Of a stretch of 64,000 nucleotides of DNA, positions 37,901 through 49,900 are shown piece after piece. The notes below the pieces were generated by a model that saw only the letters and a list, made by a program, of their open reading frames with translations, had not been told where the DNA came from and searched no databases. The position numbers and the translations under genes were made by a program. Position 1 is the stretch's first letter. Each line of letters begins with the position of its first letter. Source of the stretch: Brevipalpus yothersi (lineage: Eukaryota; Arthropoda; Arachnida; Trombidiformes; Tenuipalpidae); the NCBI GenBank assembly GCA_003956705.1, contig QZCP01000667.1, forward strand, positions 74,426 through 138,425. The letters are read 5' to 3'.

Positions 37901-40900
37901 CTGAAGATGACTTCTCAATAGAATCAGACTTTTGCTCTTCTTCCTCTGTAATTTTTGGCTGATCTAGATTTTCTGCTGACCGCTCTTCACTTTTGATGTC
38001 AAGCGATTCCAGTTTTTCTATCTTCCCAACTTTGTCATCTTCTGCGATGACTATGGCTGTCTTACTTGATATTGATGGCTTTTCAACTTCCTGAGTTTCT
38101 TCAATTTTTGGCGATATTTCTCTAGCGAACAAGATTTCAGGTTGCCTAGTCAAGCTTGGCTCAGAGATGACAGATGATATTTCAGTTGATTGTTCAGCTT
38201 GCAAATGCTCAGGCATATGTTCCATCAGATCATTAGTCTGGTCAAATATCAGATAGAAGGTATCTTCTGTTGATTTCTGTAGTGAACTGGGATGTGAGGA
38301 AATTTCACTCTCCAAAACCTTGGCAAGTTCACTCTTTTTCTCTGATAGAGCTATCTCAGACACAGAAGCCTGTTCAATTTCCCGTCTTTCCAATTCAAGA
38401 GTAGCTTTTCTCTCCTCTGAGCCCACTTCTAATCGTTGTTCTACATCGGATTCAATTGTTTCCTCTAGTTTTTTGGATTGATTCTCAACGAAAACCTCTT
38501 CAACTCTACTCTCTTGAGGTGTGAGTTTGATTTCTTGACCGATTGGAATCTCGCTTGATGATTGTATTAAGTTCTCTTCGGTTTGTACTTCCGGTTGCGG
38601 TTCAGCAAAAAGTACGAAAGGCTCATCCTTAAGAATTTTCGAAGAACTGTTTTGACCACTGGCTATCTTTTCGTGCGCTCTTTCTTCCGATAATGGAGCG
38701 CGGCTATCGAGAAGTTCATCATGCATCTCGAACATTGTGTATTCTTTGCCTTCTTCAGCAGAGCATACTGATTGGTTCATGATATGGGATTGAGACAAGG
38801 TTTCCTCAGTTAGTTTTGATTCAATTTCACAGGTATCACTAGGCTCAAGATAGTGTTCTGAAATGGACCCCATTTTCTCAGAAATACTTTTGATTTCTGG
38901 AGAGATTGTTTCTGATGGCTCATCCGATTTTTCAAATCTCTGAGCCATTTCAGATTCTAATGGACGAATTAACTCATGAGCAATTGTTTCAGAGGATTCT
39001 ACCGCGGCTGATGGTTGAACAGGCTCAGATGCAAAAGAGATTGAAGTTTCCTGAAGGGCTTCCTCATCAACAAGCTTCTCAACGGCACTTTCAATTTGTT
39101 GCTTGATAAGCTCTGGACTGGGAACTTCAGTGGTAATTACAGATGTCTCAGACACTTCGGATTCAGATTCTGATGGAGCTCGAGCTACCTGAACAGTGTG
39201 CTTAGTGACTTTTGATGGACTGTTAGGACCACTCGAAACCCTTTCGACGGCAGACTCAGTGGATCTCAACACACCATCTTCGATGAGATCATCATGCATC
39301 TCGAACGTTGTATAGTCCTTTTCCTCTTGAGCAAGACTTGGAATCGGTAAAGATTTTTCAATTTCTTTATCTGTTCCAATCATTGACTCTTTAGGCCATT
39401 TTTCACTATATTTGATTGGTGAAACTTCTTCTTTCTCAGTGATGGGTATTGGTTGTTCCCCAGTAGCAATCTGTTCGTGGCTTGATTCGGATGCCTCACA
39501 ATCTGTCTCTGATGGAGCTCGAAGAATGCTGATTACTTTCTTCTCAACTTTTGATGGACTATTCTGGCCACTTGATATCTTTTCACATGCTGAATCACCT
39601 GGAGGCAGAACAGGTTCATCTAAGAAATCATCGTGCATCTCAAAAATAGTGTAATCTTTGTCTTGTTCAGCCATGTATGGAATAGGAAGTGTTTTCTGGG
39701 GTTCTGAAACTTCAGAAGATTCAATAGAAAGTGGTTTTGTTTCAACTGGTATAGCTGTTTCAGTCAAAATTTCAGGGGTTTCAACTGAGGGAACAAGAGC
39801 TTCATCATTCACTACCGATAGCTGAGATTCATCTTCTGATCCAATTTCCTCTTCACTCTTGGATGGAGCTTCACACACATTGTGTTTCTGCTTGATTATC
39901 TTCGAAGGACTGCTCTGACCACTTGAAATTTTCTCCTCAGCTAAAGCTGTAGATTGCGATTGGTCATCAAAAAGTTCATCATTCATCTCGAAAACAGTAT
40001 AATCCTGGTCAAGCTGAGCAGTGTTCATTACTAATCTGCTCTCAATTTCTCCTGTCATTTCCGTTTCCTCTCTGTGAGTCGGTTGTTCAATCTCATCGGC
40101 TTTCTCTGAAGTATCTGTCAGCTGAATTGTCTTCTCTTGAACATCTTCAGTTTTTTCTTTGCTCTCTTGCTCTTCCTTTGGAGAAGAATATGATTCATCA
40201 ATTTTTTCCGACTCAGATGGCCCATGGAAGATTTCAGCCACTTGCCTAACCACCTTTGAAGGACTATTTTGACCACTTGAAACTTTTTCATGTGCTGAGT
40301 CAATAGGAGGAAGTACAGAGTCATCTAATAGCTCATCGTGCATCTCGAAAATGGTATAATCCGATTCTTCTTGAGCAATGCAAGAAGAAGGGAATGATTC
40401 CAATATTTTCGAGTCTGAGGCTTGGAAGGGTTGCTCTTGTATGACTTCTGATTGTTCAGTTCTATTTTCAGTCAGAGATATGGAAGCCATCTCTGGAAGG
40501 GACTCTTCAGACTGGACTTGTTCTGGCGAAATATGCTGAGCATCAATAACTGATTCTTTCACCCTCTCTCGTTCCTCAGAGTCTTTGTGACCAGAATCTG
40601 AACCAGAAACTAATAACTCTGATATCTGTACATTCTGAGATTCAATTTCAGAACTTTTTGATTCATCAGCACTGGCTAAAAGCAATGATTCATCTTTCAT
40701 CAATGGCTTAGACATTTCTTGAAAAACATTTTCTTCTCTTGTCTGTGGAACTAACACCTCGATCTTTCCATCAGAGCTTGAAATTCCAACAGATTTTGTT
40801 TCATCGTTGTAATTCTCTTCAACCAGAGTCAAAACTGGATGCTCTTGCTGAATTTCTGGCTCACCAGATGCTGATATTGAATCTGTAGGTTCTTCAGGAA

Positions 40901-43900
40901 CCGGGATTTCGATTGACTCTTCGGTGGGCTCAGTTCCGACCATACACGTTTCATGTCCTGGAAATGATTCTTCCAATCCTGAAACAACTGGAGATTCCGG
41001 TCCAGTCCTGGGTGCTTCAGATAAGTTCTCCTCCCTTTCGATTATAGTATTATTATCTTCAGTGCCTATCATGGGACTTTCAAAAGTTTCGATTGTTTCA
41101 GATGTAGCTTTTTCAACTATATCTTTATCCTGCTGAGAAGACATTACTATGGCATTCATCTCATCTTGAATAGAGCTGTCGAGTGATTCAAATTTTTCAT
41201 TAGACTTGTCAGCTTCAAATGACTTCGAATAGGAGTGATGGATCTCGATATTGTCATGGGAAACATTGTTATTTTCATCAACAGAATCTGACTGATCAAC
41301 CGATAAGATATCGGGTTCTGATGAGGGACTAACCCCGGAAGATGGCTCAGGTAAATCATGTGAGCCTATCGGATGAACATCTTCCTCATCTTTTTCTTTC
41401 ACAGGTTCAATCTCAGAAATGGAAACGATCGTTTTACTTTCAATCATTGGTCTCAACTCTTGGTAAACATCACTTGATGAAGCTGTCGAAGGTGGCTCAA
41501 TCGAAGAATCAGTAGAAAGGAAAAGATTGCGAGATTCATCATTTGAACTGAGTATTGGTTGTGATTGTTTCAATGAATTGGCTAGATCACATTCTTCATT
41601 TCTACTTCCAAGACTGATTGCTGATGGATTGATTGATGAGACTTGATCAGAACTCTCTTCCACAGATGAATGCATCGAATATGAGGTACCTTTGAACACG
41701 TCTGGGGCAAGTTCTTCCACTTCAGAATCGGGAGGAGTCAAAGTTCCGTTATCACTGAGATTTATATCACTTTCAAATGAGTCAGATTGACTTTTTGTGG
41801 ATTTTCTGGCTTTTCTTTCCGAGTCAGAAGAGAAAGAATAGTAGATAGTACTTTCTGAATCACTATCAGCGGTTGGACATGATACATATTCTGAATCTGA
41901 TGATGAATTCAGTGGACCTACACTTTCTGAATCTCGACGCTTTTCGGATATTATTTTTTGATTCATATCATCACCACTCTCAGATTCATCACTACTGGTA
42001 CTAGCAAGTGGTTGTGAAGAATAAAGTTCCTGTAATTGCTTGAAATCAATTTGAGTTTCATCCGAATAATTTAAATTGCTTGATTTCTGTTCAGATTTGG
42101 TTGCAATAGCTTTTTTGCTCATCTCAAGGGATTGTTTCACTGATGAATTATCAATTGCTAGTGTGGTCACAGATTCACTATCTGATTCACAAGATTCGGA
42201 TGGTTCAGATTGTTCTTCAAGTGTTTCTAGTCGACCAAAATTATACGGTCTAAACATCATCGGATCACTTCCTGTGTCTAATCCTTTTAGAAAATCAGCT
42301 ATTGCCTGAGAGCTAAACTGATATTCAGCGGATTCTTGAGATGTTCCCGGAACAATTGCTGGTGATGATAATGGAGATGATGTTTCATCTGTGGAAGTTT
42401 CCAATTTCAAAACACTCTGATCTGGAATTGGTGAGAATGCTTTGAAAATAGATTTTTTCACTTTATCATGAGAAAATGGAGCTTCATCAGATTCTAAAAT
42501 ATCGATAGGAGGACTGGGCAGTATTGATTCTGAGATATCATCTCGTTCCAGATCGGCTGATATTTCAGCTTCCGTTTCATCATCATCACTAAGTGAATAG
42601 TCAGCTATCGATGATATTAGACCAGATAAACTTGACACTGATGTCAGTGAAACGGTAGGCGCTGATTGGATTGACTGCAATTCGATAGACTGTGAACTTT
42701 CAGATAACTGGCGAGAGAGATTATATCGTGTACCTGATTGTTCAGAGAATTGGACATTTGATAGGAGAAAATTTTCCGATTCAACAAGAGGTGATTCAAT
42801 ACTCATGGGAACAGAACAAAATTCTGACTCTGGTTTATCATCAACAAATCTCACATGTACTGGTTCATTAACAATGGAGAGATCAGATTTCTGACTTTCA
42901 AACTTTTCCTCTTTGGTGTCCAACTTATCATCCTCTTCACGTTTGTGTATTGTTGTCATATCAATGTCAACCTCTTCCTTTACCACATCCTCTACATCAC
43001 TTGGATCATTTGATCTTCTGTGTATTGGAATATCACTAATAATAGCAGTAGTAGTAGTAGAGATATTTGAATCTTTTGCATCCGATTCAGTCACTTGTTC
43101 AACTTTTTCGCTGACTTTTGATTTTTCTTCAGTTTCTTTTGAAGTCAAGATTGATTCTATTTGGTTTTTCTGATCATTTTCTTGAAGTTTTGTGAGTATT
43201 TTAGGAATGATTTCAACTTCACCTGATTGAAAACTATCAGTACGATCGACAAAAGTTGATGGGTGAGTAGTGGTTGTTGTTGTCGTTAAATTTACTGCTT
43301 GTAAACTTGGAAGTGATGATGTTTCCGAAATTTTTTCAAAATTTTGCGGTTCCTCTGACATTTGAACACTATGTTGAGATGTTGACGGCTGATCAACATT
43401 GTACATAGATTGATCACTGTGACATAGTTCACTAAGATTGACTTCTTCTTGCTCTACTTCACTTTGAACACCTTTGACTGGCAAAGTTTCGCTTTCTTCC
43501 GAAAAAGCATCTTTCAAAACTTCTTCTGCCATGGAAATGCTTATCAGCGAATAACTTTCAATCGGAGGTTTGATAGGAATCACTTGAGATATACTGCTGA
43601 TATTCTGCTGATTAGCAGCAGACTGATTCGTTTCTGATGGAAGCTCAAATGATGGCTGAATATTTTGAATACTGATTTCATCGGCACTTACTTCTCTTCG
43701 AATTGAATAAGCATCTACATCATGAAGTGATGGCTGAGTTTGTTGGGTCACTTCTTTCTTATTATCATCATGATAGACGAACACATCTTGTTCACTTGAT
43801 GGTTGATAAAATTCTCTCAACACATGAGATTCACCCTCTTGTTCTGATACAACAATAGTAATATCACTCTTTGCACTGGTAACATCAGTGTTCAAGTCGA

Positions 43901-46900
43901 TATGCTCAATTTTTTGCCCTGCCTCATCTTCCAATGTCATCATCATCATTGGAATATCTTTTTCCACTGTTGTTGATTCCATTTTCATCTCATAAGATGA
44001 GGGTGCTCCAGCATCCTCTGAATCACGTCCAAGTGATGCAGATTTTTCACTAGATCGGGAGGAGCTACTGTTGGAGCCAAATTCTTGTCTAAGCTTTTCA
44101 ATGACAATTGGACCGAAATCTTCCATATCAGAGTCATCACTATACACTGTCGACCGACCATGATGAGAATGTATGCGGTGTGGATATAAATAATCATCAT
44201 CTATAATAGAATCAGAATCATATTCATGATCTGATTCATGTAAGCTCGATGGTGATGCCAAAATTATTGGAATGTCTCGTCCTGATGTACTTCTTCCGAT
44301 TTCATGTTTCACATTTAGCCTATCTTCCATGGCAATGGAAACTTCTGGATTCAGCGAAATATTTGACTCATATGATTCACTAATACTTTCCTGTGCACTT
44401 GTTTGGGTCTCAATTTGAGTATCAATAGTATCAATCGATTGGGATACAATTTTGGGTTCGTCAATTGTCGCTGATAACATCTCTTCGAGCTTTTCGATAG
44501 CTTCTACATGTTGACTAGCAGTTTCTGTTGATACATCTGGCAAAATCTGAATATTTTCTGGAATTTTCGACGATTCAGGAAATTCTCTCGCTCTTCTTTC
44601 AGACTTTGGCAGCTGAGTTTCTTCCTTCTCCATTCTTTCTTCTGGATTGATAACCGTACATGTTGATGAGCTGGATAATTGAGTATCGATAGGAACTATA
44701 GCATGAGAGGAAGAAATTATCTCTTCTTCTTGAGGAATCATATTGTCATGAATAGTAGTTTCAAAGGTATCCAGATCGGTTTCTAGGTAAAGCGCTTTTT
44801 CAATTCTCTGTGGAACTATTTTAGGCTGTTCAGGTATATCAAAATGTTCATCTTCCGAGTGCAATAATTGCTCACGAGTATCAGAATGTGACATATCATC
44901 ATCAGCCGAATTGTCTAGCTCAGATATTGAAACGGAAGCAGATAGACTGTTGGTATCTGAATCTTCCTCCTTGGTAGCGTGTATAACGGTAGGAGTTTCA
45001 TCAGATTCTCGAGAGCTCGAATAACTGAGAAGATGAGCTATTCTTTCTCTCATTGTTTGAAGTCTAGGCTCAAGATCAGCTCGAGCATCTCGAGGCTTAT
45101 CAGCTTCCGGTGTCAGTAGACCAACTTCAGCCTCATAATCTTCAAATGAAGTTCGATATGTTCTGGAAACTAATAAACTTTCTGGTGTCAATGGACTTGA
45201 TGATGCTGGACTCTCAGCTATACTGTAAAGTGAAGGTATCGCAATGGTAGTGGGCATAGTTGGCATCAATTGTGTATCATATAATTCGCTAACTTTATAT
45301 TCCAACTCAGAACTTTCAATTGGATCAGATGATTGATCTTTAGGTGAGTCAGGAGAACGAGGTCGACTTGTAATTGTTTCTAGACTATCCAAAGTGTTCA
45401 CCGATACGGATGATTCACGTCTAGGATCACTTGATGAGCTAGTATTTTCTCCTTCACAAGAATGATATACTGTACTTCCACTGGTTGTCTGATCATTGGA
45501 TGGAAATGATATGTATTCCGATTCATCGGAACTGGGATCACTTGGAGGAGAATCGAATGCTGGATGATTCTGTAGATCACGAATAGACTCTTGTATACGA
45601 TTCAAATAATCATCTGGATGGATTGGTTGACTAAAATCAACTTCAAATTGATCATCATCTAAATGATCATGAGAAAAATCTGGCTTATCAGAAATTCCTG
45701 TCGTAAATCTTTCAGCTGATACTTCTCTCAATTGATGATCTCGACTCGGATGATAAGAAGAATATGCATCAGAAACTACTGCACCAATATAAAAGTCATC
45801 CAAAGCATGTGAAGTCTCATCAGACCAATAAATATCCATTGTTTCTGGATTTTCACTTGGTGAAGGATATAATTCTTCTCCAATAGGTGTTTCAATATCA
45901 TGATACACTTGATTACTAGAACTTCCTAATTGGCCTGCTTGAGAAACTTCCATCAGATCATCATCATGTTCAGGACTGTGTTGAGACCTAATGATTGGAA
46001 CTTTCAAACTTACACCAGTTTTTTGGGTAGAAAATTCTTTAGCTACATGATGATAATCTTCAACTGAAGGGAATGTTTGCATATCAAGTGTCTCATCAGA
46101 TGGAAAACTTCCAGACTCACGGTCAGACTTCGCATCTGATTGATGACCAAGTGATGCTTTTGATATAATTAATTTCTTAATTTTTCTTTCAATCGGTGGT
46201 TTTGAGCTCAATTTGGTGGACTCAAGTGTTTCATCAGCTACCTCATCCTCAAATTCTGATTCATCAGTTTGCGAAGCTTTCGATTCTGAGCAACACGAAC
46301 TTGTGGTCGAATGTACACTGAGACGAGATGGTTGAATATCTGATCTACTTGGATAATTGAACACTTCTTTCGATTCATCATCATCAAGTTCTGGAGGTGA
46401 AAATGTGAATGGTGAAGATGTGGTTGATTTGGGTCTAGTGAATGAGCTTGTTCTACCTCGATACAGATAACGTTGATGATCATTTTCCCATCCTTCATCT
46501 TCCAAGAAAGGTAACTCATTTTGCTTCTCATACACAACACATGGTTTCAGTGGACTTTGTTCATCTGAAATGGCAATCTCACTTGCTAGTATAGCCATTT
46601 CACCGGCTACAAGAGCCATGAGGCCAGTTTCAAGAGCTTGATTAGCAATCAGTAAATCTTCATAATCTTCTTGAGCTGATAAAGACAATTCTTCTTCCAT
46701 CTCTTCAATATCTTCCAGTAAGCGGCGATCAATTTCATTATTAAAATAATATTCATACTCAACATCATCCGAATTAAGATCACGATCTGATGCGGTTTGG
46801 GTTGCCCTGGAAGAGCCCCATGCACTGTTGTATATAACAGATTCTGGTGAATCTGGTGTTGTATCACCTCTAGATAATTCTTCATCAATCCATTCCGGAT

Positions 46901-49900
46901 ATTCCGACAATATTTGTCCATACGATTTTTTCTTACTCAATTCATCCAAAATTTTGGGTGGCCGATACGATGGCATCAAGAAAGATTTATCTGTCTGAAT
47001 TTTTCGATGAACTCTTCGAATCAGATCACTTGTCTGGGTGGTTATAGAGCGGACATCAACTAAACGGAACCAAACATTTGGATCACGTTCGTTTGATTTC
47101 AATTTGTAAGCCTCTGATGGAGACCAGTGTGACAGTGTTTCAGATAGACCTGGAACATCAAGATCATTGATCGAAATGCCTAGATCTATCGAGTAAACAC
47201 GAAGAACTTCAACACAATAGAAGAGAATACGCTCTAGGATTCCTTCCTCTAAAGATTTCAACAATTCTCGAGCGATATATCGATACTTAGGATATCCTGT
47301 TTCTTGTGACACTTCAACACGAGCAATTTTCACAGCAGAACTTATCAAATTTGTGCCCTCTTTGGTTAAAAGAGGTGCATAGTAGGACCATGTTCGAACA
47401 CATCGATCAAAATCAATCGAGTTTCGAGATGATCTAACATGGGGAACAGTGAATTCATTCATTTGATAGAAAAATTTTTTACGGCCACTTCTCTGATGAA
47501 CCATCAAATTATTTGATGATAACGATGCATAATCATAATTAACATTCTGAAGCTTACCGGAAGGCCCAGTGTGGGCTATATGACTGATTGTCTCAATTGA
47601 TGATGACTGAATACTGGTAGTGGTGGCGGTAAGATGAGGATCTAGGCATTTACTGAATTGTTGCCGAAGTGGACTGGCAGATCGACAATCATCACTTCGC
47701 CATTCACGCATGATGGCAGGAACAGATTCCATCTGATTTTCAGATATATCATCAGTTCTCATTAGTGATGAGGTGACACTGGGTCTTATCAGGAGTCGTG
47801 CAAATTCTCCTTGATCTAATAAGCCCAGATCACAATCATCGTAATTCTTATTCACTTCGATCTGCTCAGGTCCTGATCGTACAATTAATCTAGCCTCAAT
47901 AGGTTCAGATACTCTGTCTATACTAGGAGATTTGTCTCTAGTTTGTTCAGTAAGTGTGAGGCTTTCTTCTTGTGTACGATCAACTATGGGTTCAGTTTCA
48001 TCATGATGTTGCTGACTATTGGGATCAGTGGGAACTTTCATGGAAAATTCAGGTTCATCATGATACAATTCTGTTTGGCTACTAGATATTTGTAATTCTA
48101 ATATCTTCAGTGCATCTGCAATAGCGATGCTCTCCATCGAAGATGGTCTCACATCTTCTCGATCATAATCCTCATCCTCATCATCATCTTTTTCCTCATC
48201 CCAATAGTCATCATCACGATAAATATTTTCGGCAACAATTCTTGACTCATCACCATAAACCTCAAAACCATAATTTGATGACTTATCGTAAAGATATTCT
48301 TGATTACCGTGTTTTTTATCGGCTTCCGGTATCGAACTTTTCCGTTGTCCTGGTTTGCCTGTGGATTTTTTGGAATCCGAACTGGTACCACTACTGCTGG
48401 GAATCTTTGAGGTTGTCTTTGATCCGGCAGTTGAATCCAAGGAAAGAGCTCGCTTTGGTGGCTCTGAACGACTGCCACCAATTTTGGATGCTATCTTGGA
48501 AATGAATGAAGTTTTTGGTTTGCTGGTTGTTGTTTTGGCTGCTGGTGCCTTGGTGGTGGATGTTGTAGTAGAATCGGTAGTCTCAAAAACAGATCTACGC
48601 TCTTGGAATGGACCAACTGATTCGATTATTTCACCTTCTGCCGATGATTTACGGCGACCTGATTCAGTTTCGGACATTGCTCGTCGCCCACTGGTCAAAG
48701 GTTTGGGTACTGGACGCTTAGAACTGGCATCTGAAAGTTTCTTAAAATAATCTTTCTTCTCCGGAAAACTCATCTTGGGTGAAGCTGATTCCGCTCTCAT
48801 GGAGCGATCTTGCTTAGCATCTTTACGGTCAGACTGACCTGAATTGATTTGGGAATGCGGATTCAAGGTAGGATGGATGAGGAGGGAATATTTGAATGTG
48901 TGATGTGTGAGGATGGACAGAGAGAGATAGGTGATGATGGTGGATGTGAGAAGGATGAAGTGGGAAAATTAAGATGAGATAAGAAAGATCAGAATAGGGA
49001 TATCATGTTATGTTGACAAAGATCAAAGATGTTGGTTAATTGAGGGATCTGATGATGAGGTTCAAAGATGAGAATTTTGGTCGGGAAGGAGCATTTAATT
49101 ACATGGGGAAAGCACAGTGTTTATGCAAATTCATGCTAATCAGCTGGAATTTTTGAGGAGAAAGTGTAAAAAAAATTTTGAAGCCAAGTGCATACGATTG
49201 GATTGGAATATATATTTTGTTGAAAACACATTCAGATAATGTAAAGTGCAATTTGAAGCATTTGATTTGGTTCTTGGAACATCATGCTGAGCGGTGATAT
49301 TTTATGTCTTAAAAAATATATGATGCTAGCATGCCAGATTAAAATGAATGCCATTATGAAATGATATCATGAGAAAATTTTGGAAAAAAATACAAAGCAT
49401 GCCTTCAATTTATTGATGATACAAGACATAATGAAATCATCGCATGTAAATAATGGAATTTTATAAATTAGATCCATTTTTTGGTTGTTAAAAGTGTTTT
49501 GATTAGTCTCAGATTTAAGAAGATATTCTAACTATCTGTATATGCACAATGCTAGATGACTACATGAAAGTTTGCTGAGTTTCAAGAACAGAGGGAAAGA
49601 GATCAGGATGAAATTCATTGGTAAATGAATTTCAATGTGAATATATTGCTCTCATTCTCATTCTTCATCACTATTTTCTTTCAGATTCTGACTGGAAAAG
49701 AATGATAAAAACAGAGGTACAGAGGAAACTGATTGATACAAAGACCATGCAAGACATTGATCAAGGAAGGAATATTACTACTAAAATTATAATTCAAACT
49801 CGCATTGAAACGAAAATAAGAGGCAATCCATTGAAAAAAAATATCTCATCAAATGAAACAAAAAGAACAAATAAACGGATTGTGATTACAACATGGATAA

